The notes under the pieces: generated by a model
Database searches by the model: none
What the model was told of the DNA's origin: nothing
Seen by the model: the letters and a program-made list of their open reading frames with translations, nothing else
Part shown: positions 47,482 through 60,690 of the stretch, piece by piece
Layout of the letters: every line of letters starts with the position of its first letter
How positions within the stretch are numbered: the first letter of the stretch is position 1
Made by a program: the position numbers and the translations under genes
Source: Hypericum androsaemum
Taxonomy: Eukaryota; Streptophyta; Magnoliopsida; Malpighiales; Hypericaceae
Direction: 5' to 3'
DNA: 64,000 bases
Assembly (NCBI GenBank): GCA_963995505.1
Contig: OZ023195.1
Coordinates: forward strand, 1,632,109-1,696,108

Positions 47482-48572
47482 GGCAAAAAATCAAATAGCA
47501 CCATCTACTTGACTAAGAAGTATAATTAGCACCTTGTACTTAAAATTAGGTCACTTAACACCCTATACTTCTTAAAATAAGACAATTAATACCTTCAAAT
47601 AAATTTTATGGTGATCGGCAACACATCAACAAAGATTATCCACCTCATCTAAACTTATGAAATTTTAAAAAAAATATCTTAGTCATCCCTCCCAAACTTC
47701 GTCCTCTCCTTGACCCCAAAAAAACCTTCGTCCTCTTCTTCTCTGTCCAAAGCACTACTACCCTATCCATCTTGTTCTTCTCCTCAAACTCCAAAAAAGA
47801 AATTACACACACGAATGTTGTAGTAGTCTCTCTGGCACCTCCACAACCGTTATCACAAAACTCTCACCCACACACACACCCCCAGCACCATCGTCACATC
47901 ATCGTGATCACTCTCCTCTCCCTTTCCCCCCTTCTTTCCTGCAACTTAATTTCCCAACCAGAATCTGGATCCCGCCTTTTCTGCATATTCACAAAACAAG
48001 ATTGATCATTATTACGGATCAGCATGTTTTAATTTTTTAGGAATTGTTTGCCTGGTAAGAAGTTGGAGCTTCCACTGACTAGTACGCCACTCGTTCAAGT
48101 GTGTATGTCGTTGGTATAGGGGGAAAAAATTGAAACTAGAGAGGTTCGATTTACTTCAATTATGAGGTGACCAAGTCAATTCCCCGAAGGGAGAAATAAG
48201 CCAATCGAGAAAACCTTCCATCCAAGTGTTCAAGGGCACCATCCGCTTCTTTTTCGAGTTTGAGGAGAAGAACAAGGTGGACAGGGTAGTAGTGTTTTGG
48301 ACAGAGAAGAAGAGGACGAAGGTTTTTTTTTGGGTCAAGGAGAGGACAAAGGTTTGGGAGGGATGACTAGGGTATTTTTTAAAATTTCATAAGTTAAAGA
48401 TGAGGTGGATAATTTTTGCTCGCGTGGATTGTTGATGTGTTGCCGGCCCTCGAAAAATTTATTTGAAGATGTTAATTGTCTTATTTTGATAAGTATAGGG
48501 TGTTAAGTGACCAAATTTTAAGTACAAGGTGCTAATTATACTTTGTAGAAGGTGCTATTTGATCCTTTTGCC
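47482..48572. mobile_element. Mutator-like element with very long terminal inverted repeats
   Basis: The 9-bp duplication TTTTTTATA is perfect (47473-47481 and 48573-48581). Inverted repeats of about 300 bp start GGCAAAAAATCAAATAGCAC and, reversed from the right, GGCAAAAGGATCAAATAGCA. Long inverted repeats with a 9-bp duplication fit Mutator-like elements. The centre (47800-48210) holds no recognised gene. Confidence 0.9.
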
Positions 48573-48581
48573 TTTTTTATA

Positions 48582-49309
48582 AGTAGATGGATTTTATATT
48601 GCATAATAGTATTACATCCTAGGAATTAGCAGATTGCTTGCATGAGTAATCTCAGCGAACCTTCTAATCTTATACCTCGTAATTACATATTTTCACCATA
48701 TTTACAGAAGCTTGAGTGAATCAAGAAATCTCATGACTGCAGATTGAGAGACTACCTTAAGAATAGGACTAGCTAAGTGACCTGCCGGTCTAAATGCTAT
48801 CATGCAATTGTCCTTTTTAAGGAATTGCATCCAAAAATATCAAAATGGATTTGTCTAGAGGAAATAGCAGAAAGAAAAGTACGTATCACAGAGTCAACAT
48901 CGAATCAGTAAGACCAAAACATAGGTATAAAGGCCTAAGAAATAAATTCTAGTTTAAAATTTGAGAAAATAATAAAAATTGAATAACTTAAAAATAAATA
49001 TAGGTCTTATAACATTTATACTTTTGGAAGCTGACGACGAGGGTCACCAGATCCCCGTAGCATTTGTCCATTTGGAAACTGTATAGCCACGTTAGTTTTT
49101 GGAAGTTGATGAATTCGTTTACAAAATTACAACGGCAAATTATTTTTTAATCCTCCGTATTTGAGAACACTGGCTTTTCCGTGATTTCAACTTGTACAAG
49201 AGAAAACCAGATTTATTGAAATATCAATAGTCCAAAATATGCCACTCTACAGAAGAATCATCGTAAAATTATGGTGTTCTTAATTTGAGTCATTGATTTT
49301 TCAACTGAG
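48582..49309. other. AT-rich intergenic sequence, nothing recognised
   Basis: No open frame with similarity and no repeat relative found. Marks the far limit of the TNL2 duplication unit. Confidence 0.45.
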
Positions 49310-50299
49310 AAAATGAATCTTGTAAGATCCACCATAATTTGTCACTTGATAAAATCTTAATTTAACATTTAGGTATAGCAATCATACTTAAAATTTTCAT
49401 GAAATTACTCCCCATCCATACTAGTTTCTCAAGGTCCCAATGACTATTGCATGTAATTGAAACTTAACAAATAGAATTAGTTCAATTCCAAATGACATGC
49501 ACTGTATCCCAGATGAGGTCGAGGGCAACCGCTCTTCATCATGACATTACTCATAAAAAAGGTTTACCCTTTTGCATTATATACAGAACTTACGGAATTT
49601 CACAATAACCACGTCATGGGAACCCATCTTCATGCTTGCTTCAGAAGAAATTAATGATAGGTTGAACAGATCACCTCAGGTGATTCTATGAAAAATCACA
49701 AACCTTTTAGTCCGAAACTGAGCTGTCGTCATAGAATCTCGATACTCTGACAGCCCTCGCCTCAATCAATAAGCAACAATTCAGGAGAATTTTAGTTCTT
49801 TCCTATCCATGAGGAACTCCGATTCTGCTTCCTCGGTATGAAGTTGCTTGCACATTAATGCAAACTGGTTTTCAGATTATTTAGTTTCCATCAAGCATAA
49901 AGATACAAAGAACTGATTCAAACTCTTGGATGAAAATTGACCTTGGAAGAGGGTGTTCATGGCAAGACAATTTCTTGAACTTGCATTTCTGTTTCCTATG
50001 ATTGCTGCAGTCGCTTCGTTACTGAGGTTTGTCCTAACCTCTCACACACTGATGATATCTACAATGAAACAGATAAATTAGTAAACTTAAGGCATATTAA
50101 CTGTTGTCTTATCGAGAGTTGAATTGAACTACGATGATATTTTACATTACCTGCTTGTTAGATCTTCCTCAGCTTTCCTGGGACCCTGCTTGGTTGCAAC
50201 TACTATATGGTACCAAGTCCTTGGATGACAGGTAAAAATTAGGAACTTGGTTTGCCTCAAAATCGAACATGTCCGATTCAAAATGACTATTGCATTGGA
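49310..50299. repeat. Duplicated 3' flank of TNL2
   Basis: Parallel to 32080-33760 behind TNL1, with some indels. Includes the possible extra exon at 50219-50147 (WYHIVVATKQGPRKAEEDLT, then stop). Confidence 0.85.
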
Positions 50300-53200
50300 A
50301 ATGATGATCCATTTATGGGAGCTACCCCGCACTTGAGAATCTCCACATCATCCCTCAGAACACCCTCCTTGCTCTGACCATCATAAACAGAAAAATGAAA
50401 AGAGGTCTCGGGGAAACAGAACATGGAGGGGTTGACGAGATGAAGCCACAACAATGTACAACATTAGAAGTAATCTCATATCTGTGCAGACATTTGACAA
50501 CAATACTTGTCCAGACTCAGATCGCCACTTGCACTTAACACGGAGGGAGTCTCGCCAAAAATTGGGAATGGGAACAAAGGCCAGAACAACACCGAAAATA
50601 ACTGCAACCACAGGATCAGCCACATTCCTCCAGCTGGTGTTTGCAAGGAACGATTTACATCCCATCTCACCACCACTAAAAGAGTTGTTGAACCATCCTT
50701 CTGGGAATTCACTGCCTGGCAGCACAAGCTCGAGGTTCCTGTCATAAAATTTGTAGTCGTCATCCGCTCCTCTGTTGTATTGCGATTCTATCTTCAGGAC
50801 CTACAGGGTAAGACAAGTGGATGAGATTAATCTTCTTAAGACTATGCATTACACAGAGTATGAGAGATATACCGACGAAACTGCCAGGATGAAATCTCCA
50901 AAGATGTGGTTCATTGCGTCCCCTTGCAGACTGGTACAGTTCCCAAATCTGAATTGAAATCCCCCACGTGGACCCGGTGATAACCTGGGGGCGTACTCGA
51001 CCAGAGATGTGCAATTGGTTGCGTCTAGTTCTCCCAGATTACATGGAAGCTCTGGTATCATTCTCAGACTCGTGCAATTGCCCAAATCAAGATAATCAAG
51101 ATGAGTGAGGTACTTGATTCCCTCCGGTAAGCTCTCCAGTATGGTACAACCGTAGAAATAAAGGAAATGCAGATTAGGAAGCCGCGGAATACCATTTGTA
51201 AAGCGTTTCAAATTGGTACAATTGGACAATCGAAGTTCTTCCAGATTGGCAAGGCCCTCAATATCTGGTACACTCTCCAAATTGGTGCAATAGGACATAT
51301 CAATTTCTTTCGAGTTGGCAAGATGCTTGATCTCGTCTGGTAGGCAAGTTAAGCCACTTCCATATGCTTTCAGCCTCACAAGGGAGTGTAAATCACCCAC
51401 ACTTATTGGAAGGCTGAGCATCTTCGAGCATCCATAAATATTAAGCTCTTCAAGGTTCCCCAATTCGCCAATGTTGTTTGGCAGACTCTCTAGCTCCTTG
51501 CAACCTCCACACGATAACCGCGCAAGTTGAGACTGAATGCCTCGAGGCAACTCTTTTATTTTTGTATACATCAAATTTAAAAAAATCAAGTTGTCTGGAA
51601 GTTGCGGGAGCTCTGTGATTTCGCAGCACTGGAGTTCAAGATGTTCCATTTTTTTGAACTGTGACAATTCAGGACATCTCGTAAGCCCCGTGAAAACGAA
51701 GGTCCAGGTGCTTGAGTTCCACTAGGTGCTTTACTGAAAAAGGGATGTCTTGTATGTTCCGACACTGGTATAGCTCTAGCCTCTCCAACTTTAGTGCCCC
51801 ACTCAAATCCGGGAGTTGGCTCAAATTTTTAGACTCGTGAAGGTCGATGCATTTCAAATTCGGCAAATATGGCTGCAACGATTAAGAAGAGTTTAGTGAA
51901 AGACAAAAGGTAGCTGAACTTAAACAATGAAAACCTGATCACGCACGAAAGAACTTTCTATTGTACCTTGCCACTCCAGAGTTCCCTGAGATTGCTACCT
52001 CGCATGCGAAATTCAACAAGGTTCTCGGGATCAAAACGCGAGGGCAGAGATGGCGAAGGATAATTATTCCATTCCAAGTACCTCAATTCGTTTGGAAGAT
52101 AATTGAGACCTTGCAACATCAAGATATTTTCAGCACAACTGTTGCGTAGACAGAGGATTCTTAGCTTTCCCATATCCTTGAACGCATCAGGCCGCAACTT
52201 GATCTCTCTACCAATGAACATCTCTGGTGATATGACTTCTATCTTTCTTTTCCATTTGCGACTGGTCCCCTAAACATTGAAAAATGAAAATTAGAAATGA
52301 TAACTGTTGTAATTCACTCATATCACCGTATAAAATATGTTGTCATTAACATTAGAATGATGGTGTTTTAACAGAGACACCGTGGTAACTAATGAGATTT
52401 CTATTTGTTCTAAACAATATATATATATATATATATGGAAATGTATATGTCATTACCATATTATTGGATAACACATCAGCGAATTCCTTCCACCCCCATA
52501 GCCTACTATGTTTACTGATCTCATCGGCCATTTGTCGCAGCAAATCATGCATACGTAAGTTGTTATACTGGTTAATGGTTATGAGAGCCTTATCTGTGAG
52601 ATGATCTATGATGCTTACGGATCCAAATCCCCATGCTTTGCGGATAATCTCCATACAATCTCCACCTGAACAATGTAGGAGGCAAGCAATGTCAAGAAAG
52701 ATGCTCTTATGGATATCATCCAGCTCATCAAAGCTACTTCTCAAAATCTTCACGGTCCCAAGGTCAGGAGTATCTCTCAGATTTGCAAAGACACTATCCC
52801 AAATAATAACATTCTTATCATATAGATGGCGACCCAAAATCACGAGCGATAGTGGCAGGCCTTGTGCGTATTCTATGATCTGTCGTAAAAGCTCAATTTG
52901 CTCTGCAGTTGGTTGCCTTTGCTTGAACATATGATGTTGAAGCAGCTGAAGAGAGTCATTATCATCCAACAATTCGACTTCATATACGTCGTCGCACATA
53001 TTCTTGAGAACTTGCATGTCTCTACTTGTCACAATCATCTTACTTCCTCTACCATAATTTCTCCAGTCACCTATCACCTTCTCCACTTGGCCAGCATCAC
53101 TTGCGTCATCAAGAACGATAAGAACCGATATTCTGCTAAGCCTGAACATAGTCTGGTTATCGTAGATCGTACGCGGAGGTTCGTTTGGACCGGCTTTCCC

Positions 53201-54153
53201 CAGGAGTTTGCATAACATCTGCTCTTGCAATTGTCTTAACTCCGCCTTTTGTGCTCGATCTCGGACATTCTCCAGAAAGCATGCCCCTGCAAAGTTATCG
53301 GAAATATGAGCAAACACTTTATGAGCGAGCGTGGTTTTCCCAGAACCGCCCATCCCCCAAATCCCAATGGAGTTGACGTCTTGTGAGGATAGGCGTGATT
53401 TGACTTTTTCGATACGGTGTTTTCCAAAGTAGCCCCAGTCATAATCATGTGAACCCATTTGACCCAAAACAGAGAGTATCCTGTTGATGAGCCGGTCGAC
53501 GATCTCCCTCTCGGATCTGATAAAGCAAAACAAATCAGTACTATAATGTTTGACTCTGCAAATAGCCCTAGGCTCCCGGTTGACCTGATTCTGGATCAGA
53601 CAGATCCACTAATTTCTGTTGTATCCGATAGAAGAAATATATAACTGAATAGAACAAAAGATTAGCTTAGTCTCACTTACGAATAATCGAAAACGCCGCT
53701 AGAGAGATCGGCTGTTTGCTTCAAAGCATGAATCCAGTCATTGTTCTTATCCGGATATTGGCCAGCGGACTCCTTAAAGCCATCGCCAAAAGGACCGGTT
53801 TGGTGGCGGACATGAGTTGGCTTCACTCCCGGCAGGAACACGGGGACCACCGTTTGTCCCTGCTGTTGCTTGCACTGGATGATGTGGACTAACTCATCAA
53901 GACACCACCTCGAGTTGGCGTAGTTCGGAGAGAAAACTACCACCGCCACTTGTGACTCGCAGATCTTATTCTCAAGCGTCGTTGTGATGTCGTCGCCTCC
54001 CCTTAGCCCCTGGTCGGTGAACGCGAAGATCCCGTTCGCTTCGGTGGCGCGAATGAAGTGGCTGACGAAACTGTTGCGGGTGTCTTCGCCTCTGAAGTTC
54101 ACGAACACGTCGGGTTTTCTTTGGGCAGGTGCAGATCTAGAACTGGAAGCCAT
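50300..54153 (-). pseudogene. TNL2, a TIR-NB-ARC-LRR paralog of TNL1 broken by frameshifts
   Basis: Exons by alignment to TNL1: 54153-53681 (473 bp), 53516-52457 (1060 bp), 52269-51967 (303 bp), 51872-50873, 50800 onward; the first three are exactly as long as in TNL1. TIR (FVNFRGEDTR, SRWCLDELV) and NB-ARC (GMGGSGKTT, GLPLSL, RMHDLL) are intact, but kinase-2 reads VLIVLDDA. In exon 4 an extra base near 51691-51700 causes a stop at 51669, leaving about 678 residues with hardly any LRR. Beyond it the LRR frame is open again (51667-50849). In exon 5 a net loss of 8 bases near 50460-50500 disrupts the post-LRR domain. A truncated TIR-NB protein could still be made. An in-frame Met at 54264 would add 37 residues; 54153 matches TNL1's start. 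Confidence 0.88.
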
Positions 54154-54264
54154 GGATTGTTTACAAGTTTGGTAGAAAGTCGAGTGAAGAAGAAGGTCCC
54201 TTAATTTGAAGACTTTGTTGAGTGGGAGACGGAACGGGGGTTCCCGAGGTGGTAACAGTGACAT

Positions 54265-55489
54265 TGGACGGAAAAAAGGTGAAGGGACGTATCGTGGCCA
54301 TGCAGATCCACTAAGACCATCTTTATCAACGATCTAACGATATATAAAATAAATAATTAATTTATCTCTTATTTATATTAAACATAATTTTATTATATAT
54401 TTTTTATCCAATTTAGAATCATGGATTAAACAATTAATTTTTCTCTCATCCATATATTATCTACTATTTTTTTGTTTATATAAAAATTATAATTAATTTA
54501 TGAAAAATGATTATTTTGTCATTATAACAAGAAAAAATAAAATTAAGTAACAAAATTAATTATAACATTGAACTATATTTATAAAGATTTGAAAAATACG
54601 AATTTGCATATTATTTATTTTTAGTTTTGTTAAAGATAACTTCAATTTTTATAACAACACAAATAATATCCGAAAAAATCTATTTATACGAATAACATTG
54701 TGCCAAGTGTAACTAAGTAGATAGAAAAAAATAAAAAATATTATTATTTTATTGGGGGCGGGGGCGAGGGCAAGGGCGAGAATCGCGTCTCACCCTAGCG
54801 CTTTTAATTTTTTTTGTGCCACATGAGCGTGACTCTTACCTTAAAATCACTGATGCGGCTGGTCTAATTCGTGTGCCAAATGATTTCGAGCCAGTAGGTG
54901 CCTACATGCTAGGGCCTAAAGATCTCTCATCACTTGAGGGACTGCCTCAGAGACTATGTTTATTGATGATTGTTTCTAATCTGTTTACTAAATAAATAAT
55001 TAATTTTTTTTCATTAATCTACAATTCAATCCAACCAAACCCAACCTTTTTATACTTTATCAATAATCTAATTCAAATTTTTAAATAAACAATTAGTTTC
55101 TCTCTCATTCACATGCATGTATTATCTATACTAATTTTCATAGAGAATTGAAAATTTGAGCTTTATTTATTGATAATTTAAAATTGAAATTATTGGGCTA
55201 TATCTATAATGAATAAAAAGGATGAATTTTTTTCTGAATAACAATTTGTATGTATCACTATATTAGATTGAAAAAAAAATATATTAAATAATAATTGATC
55301 GCTCGGTTGTCAGGATTGGCTGGCCGATCAAAGTCCCCAATAGATTGTCCTTCAATTTTCTTTTTCAATTTTTTTTAATCCAATAATTTTGTCATTTGTA
55401 TGAGCGATTGGGAGAGTTTGCTGATAAATTTAGTCTAAGGTCCATGTTTCCTTCTCTGCTGCAGATGGGGGCCATAAGATATTAAATTT
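54265..55489. other. AT-rich sequence upstream of TNL2 with one G-rich run
   Basis: Strongly AT-rich and without coding frames. At 54754-54778 four G tracts (GGGGG, GGGGG, GGG, GGG) separated by one to three bases fit a G-quadruplex motif. Confidence 0.5.
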
Positions 55490-57095
55490 TAACCAGGAAA
55501 TGACAGATCTGGTCCAAGGTAGTTGCTTTGCAACTAAAACCAAGCCCACTCAAGTAAAGGCCCAATTGACTACCCAAAAAAGGAAGGTGCCCAACCGTAT
55601 TCTTTTTTTGACCAGAAAGAAGAAGAATATCCGAAGGAGGAAAAAAAAAAGGTAATTTCATTAGTGATTCTGTTGGAAGCTCAAGCAGGGGCAAAGTTAG
55701 GAAATTCACTACGAAGGGTATTCTCTGGATTAAGGGGAATGAAGCTTTGTCCAAAGGAAAGGGGAAAGTTGGAATCTGCGACGGCTAAGGAGGTAACAAA
55801 ATCTGACTCTGGGTCAATTCAATTTGCTAGGGCAAGGGTAGCTGCCCCAAGGCCACTCACCCTAGAATGATTACCCTCACGTGGAACTGTTAGGGACTCG
55901 CTCGTTCCCTGACAGTTAGGGTCCTCAAAGGACTCATCAAGAAACACAAGCCTGATGTTGTGCTTTTAATGGAGACCATGCAAAGAAGAATCAGAATCGA
56001 CAGAATTAGAAGAAATTATAAATATTTGGGTATTTGGTATGTTGATCTTATCGGTCATAGCGGTGGTATGACATGGTAGATAATAATGTTTTGTTCAGTA
56101 GCAGGAATTTGATTGAAACGGACTGCACTGATTGAGATTCGGGGAAGAAGTGGTCTGTCTCCTGGATATATAGAGAGCCAGAGAAGCCTTGGAGAGGCCA
56201 TTTTTGGAGTTTTATGAACTCTACTATAAAGCCACCAAACACTCCGTGGTTGTATATTGGTGACATGAATACATTTTGTAGCAGAGAGGAAAAACTTGGT
56301 GGACAGAAACCAAGCTTGAGGGAAATGGAGCTGCTGAGAAACTTCATGGATGAGGGAAACCTGATGGACTTGGGATATCAGGGTAACCCTTATACTTAGA
56401 CCAACAAGCAAGAAAACCAGGAGAACATCCTGGAAAGGATAGACAGAGTAATGGCCATACCCGAATGGAGGAATTTATTCCCTCTTGCTCTTGTGTTCCA
56501 TGGTCCGATAATAGGATCTGATCATGCCTATATGTTGTTGGATACTTGTCTGTAGGGTGTCAGGAGAAGACTGTTCCGGTTCGAGGCTATGTGGACTAAA
56601 AAACCAGAGTATAGAGGCATCATACATAGAGCCTGGGAACAACCTGTCCCTGGTTCTGAAGCTAATAGATGGCAACAACATGGCAACATATGTAGCAAAG
56701 AGCTGGTAAAGTGGAGCAAGAAAATTTTCAGGAAAAAAGTAGGCAAGATTGATAAGAAAATTGTGGAAATAGAGGAGCTCCAGAAGGGGCTCTACACAAC
56801 TGCCACAAAAATAAAAAAAGATCTGCTAAAGAAAGAACTTGAGGGGCTACATGAACAGGATGAGATGTTGTGGCACCAAAGGTCTCGCATTGACTAGTGA
56901 ACTCATGGTGATAAGAATACCAAGTTCTTTCACACCACAGCGACACAACGGAAGCAACAAATCCAGATTAGGAGACTTCAAGATGACAACGGTGCTTGGG
57001 TGGAAGAAGACAACCACATCTCAGGTATGATCACTGACTTTTTTAAAGATTTGTATGTTGCTGATGCTATTCACAACACAGATTCTATTGGTTGA
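55490..57095 (+). mobile_element. LINE fragment, plus strand, 3'-truncated
   Basis: A possible ORF1 end at 55490-55870 is followed by an endonuclease with stops: TLTWNC then GLARSLTVRVLKGL and KKHKPDVVLLMET (55868-55980), PWLYIGDMNTF (56250), and the linker part WSKKIFRKKVGKIDKK (56710-56760) to DFFKDLYVADA near 57065. It ends where the minus-strand LINE begins. No reverse transcriptase is present. Confidence 0.82.
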
Positions 57096-60000
57096 CTTCA
57101 AAAGGATCGCTCCCAAGTCATTCTTCATGTATTTCATATGCATGATGTGAGCCCAAGTGTCCTTGGGGCTATTAAGTAACCGCCATCCCAACTTGATCAG
57201 GAATGCGTCATTGGCCTCCCTCGCGCTGCGGATACCCAGTCCGCCCAAGTTTTTAGGCCTGCAAATATCCTTCCACTTGATAAGGTGCACCTTCCTGCTT
57301 TCCTCTGTATCTCCCCAAACAAATTCATGGCAAAAATGATCAAGCTTCTCACAGAGGCCCACTGGAAGCTTCACCACTTGCATGGCATAGAATGGAAGCG
57401 TAGAGATTACGGAGTGGACCAAGGTGACGCGGCCCACCATGGTAAGTTGCTTTACCTTCCACTCAGCTAGCCGATTTTGAGCTTCAGACAAAATATAGCT
57501 GAACATGTTGGTGTTAACTCTTGAATGGATTGCAGGGATGCCCAAGTATTTGCCTCGGTCCATTGTGACTTGAATACCCAATTCATTGCTCAGCTGACGA
57601 CCCTTTTCTCTAGAGATATTCTTGGAGAAAAATACTCTAGACTTATCATGCTCAATTTCTGTCCCGAGACAGTACAGAAGTCCTCCAACCCAGATAGAAT
57701 AGTTCGTACCTGGGAAGAGGCGGCCTCTGAAAAGAGGACAATGTCATCCGCAAAGAAGAGGTGTGAGACACAGGGACCACGCCTCGTGATGCAGATGGGT
57801 TTCCAAGCCTTGGTGCTAGTGGTAAGCGTCACCCATTGGGCTAATCTCTCCATGCATAATACAAATAAGTATGGCGAGAGAGGGTCGCCTTGCCGGAGGC
57901 CCCTTGACAGGGTGAAGGTACCCGTCATCTCATCATTCCATAAAACATTCATCGATGCCCCTGAGACATAATCCATTATTAGCCTGATGAGCTGAGATGG
58001 AATGCCTGCGTCAAAGAGAGTTTCCTCAATGAAGCTCCATTGGAGCCTATCGTAGGCCTTCTCAAGGTCGATCTTGATGGCCATCCAACCTTTAACTCCC
58101 TTCTTAAGCCTCATGGAATGTAAGACTTCTTGGAAATGACCACGTTATCAGCAATTTGATGTCCCATAATGAAGCTTCCTTGTGTTGGGGAGATGAGTTC
58201 TGGGAGCTTCCCTTTTAACCTGGATACGAGCACCTTTGTAAGAAGCTTGTAAACCACATTACAGAGGCTAATAAGCCTAAACTCTTTAATGCTCTCAGGG
58301 ATTACCACCTTCGGGATTAGAACCAGGAGGGTCGTGTTCAGTTCTGACGGGATTCTTCTAGTGGCAAAAGCCTGCTTGAAAAGAGCGGTGATGTTGTCTT
58401 TTACTACACCCATCAAGTCCTAGAGCTTTAGTGGGGCCCATGGCTCAAAGTGCTTCTAAGATCTCCTTAGCTGTCACCTCTATGGACACCTCAGCCACTT
58501 CTGCTTTTTTCCAGGGAGCGAAAAGCCCAATTGGTAGGCCCTTGGACCTCGTCCTGGGCTCCTCCATGTATAATTCTCGATAAAACTCTGTTGCCATAAC
58601 TTCCAGGGAGGAGTCATCAGTAATCCAATCCCCGGCTTCATCTTTTAGACTCATGATCTTGTTCCTCCTTCTTCGAATAATCGCCATGGTGTGGAAATAT
58701 TTGGTGTTACGGTCCCCGCTAGCAATCCATCTTTCTCGGGACTTTTAGAGCCAAAGAGTTTCTTTTTGCTCCAGCACCCTTTCGAGTTCCACTCTTAAGT
58801 TCTCTTCCAGTGCAACTAGTCCTTTATTCGGCCGTTGATCAAGCGCCTTTTGGAGACCACTAAGTCTCGCATAGAGCCTTCTCTTCTAGACTTCTATGTT
58901 GCCAAACACTTTTGTGTTCCACTCTTTCAGCTCCTCTTTCAACTTATCAAGCGCCTCCTCGATTGCTGAATGTGCATTCCATTTAGCCTGGACGACCCGT
59001 TTAAAGCTTGGATGAGAGATCCAAGCGGCTTGAAATCGAAAGGGTCTCCTATCTTTATTACCCCCAGCCATATCCTCAAAACTAATAAGTAAGGGTATGT
59101 GGTCCGATTGATATCTTGCAAGGTGTTGGACTGTGCCTTCGGGCGATTTAAGACGCCAGGCCTCATTGCAAAGGGCCTGATCAAGTCTTTTAGCCACCTT
59201 AGAACCAGCTTTCGTACTTCTTGACTACGTGAAGGGAGAACCCACGAAGCCAAGATCTATAAGGCTCAAATCATTGATTCAGGAGAGGAACCTCCTATCT
59301 TGTATACGAGCCCCCCTTAACCACCCTTTCTCTCGTCAATGGAGGCAATGGCATTGAAATCCCCAGTGATGAGCCACGGCATTCGCCACTAGGGGCTAAG
59401 GCAGAAATCTCACTCCAGTAGCTTTCTGCCCCACTGACCGGGGGTAAAGCGTACACCACAGTGATCCAGGAAGTCACCATCCCCAGGTAGGAAACTTCTA
59501 AGTGCAGGTACTGATCCCTACTATCAAGAACCTGAACACTAACTGAATCTTGCCACTGCACCCAAATACCACCTCGTCTCCCAATTGCCTCGACTCAATA
59601 GTAATTCAGGCCTATTTTATGGCAGACCACCTCCGCGGTAGGACCACTTATCTGAGTCTCCAAGAGTGCTACTACATGAACTCCATGCACACACATAAGA
59701 AATTTAAAAGCTCGGAGAAAGCCAGGCTTTCGAGCTCCACAACAATTCCATACTAAGGTTTTAAGGGCCATAAAAGGGAGGTTAAGAGGGTTAATGAGGA
59801 GAAAACTAGTGGTTTCAAACATCGGACATGGGCGTCTCCTTGGGCCTTGTCGCTTCTTGCAGCTGTGTTAACACTTGGACCTCCGAATTGGGGTCCACTG
59901 TCATGGACTCTTGCCCTGCTGGGCTCTGTGATGGTCTATCCGAGTGGTGCTCCCCTCCCTTCTAGGCCGAGTGGAGGCTTGCAACTTGGGGAGAGGATGA

Positions 60001-60411
60001 AATTGTTCCCTGGCTTGAGCTACCAATGGGGTGAGATCTTGTGTTTGGATTATTGTTCTCCTTCGAGACCTTGATCCTATCAATGGCCTGCTGTATCTTA
60101 GCTTCCAACATGCTCTCCTCATTTCGGGCCCTTTTATTCTTCTGGGCTGGTGCTTTGTTGGGCTGGGCTAGGACAAGAGGGGACTTAGAGGTGCTGGGTC
60201 GTTGGTTCTTAAAAATCTTTGGAGAGCCTTTCTTATCATGTGGTCCTGCCGAGGCCTTAAAAGTCTTTATTGGGCCTGATGACGTTTGCCCCTTTAGTGC
60301 CAGCTCATCATAAGTTTCTTCAGGCCGGAACAAAACTCCAAATCTATTTCCAGAAATAGAGTCTGTGCTGAAGGAAGAAGGTCTGATGGCTTTACCTCTT
60401 TCGACATCCAT
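57096..60411 (-). mobile_element. LINE fragment, minus strand, of a different lineage, 3'-truncated
   Basis: Minus strand in order: ORF1 end (60411-59962), endonuclease (LVWNCCGARKPGFLRAFKFL at about 59765; 59561-59295), linker (59197-58445), reverse transcriptase (58416-57590; FRLISLCNVVYKLLTKVL, GLRQGDPLSPYLFVL and an intact FADD), then LGGLGIRSAREANDAFL down to about 57100. Stops and frame changes split it. No zinc-binding domain or poly(A) remains. Ends tail to tail with the plus-strand LINE at about 57095. Confidence 0.87.
57590..58416 (-). pseudogene. LINE reverse transcriptase with intact FADD motif, split in two frames
   Basis: 58416-58111 holds the first motifs (ALFKQAFATRRIPSELNTTL); 58114-57590 holds EKAYDRLQWSFI, GLRQGDPLSPYLFVL and HLFFADDIVLFSE. 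The two frames meet with a small overlap, which points to one frame change. Confidence 0.87.
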
Positions 60412-60690
60412 TGTTTGATCTATTTTTTAATTCGGTTGCCTAGTTGCCTCGAGTGGCATAGGCTCTCGCTGCGAGTTGCGTGGACATTTTTGTCCCTACA
60501 TCCGCTGGCCCAGAAATGGATGGAAACAACGGGCCTCCGCCTAGAATAAGAATTTCACAACCTCTCAGCAAGGAAATAATAACCGGTCCAATTGTTCAAA
60601 CACTTGATGATGTACTAATAAAGTTAGAAAACGAAACACATTAATTTTGCTTCGTCCCTTTTTTTTGTGTGCAGGATTGGTCCATTTTTT

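Noticed and set aside
54154..54264. Upstream Met adding 37 residues to TNL2
   Set aside because: TNL1 has no such extension, and the MASSSRS start is shared by both genes.
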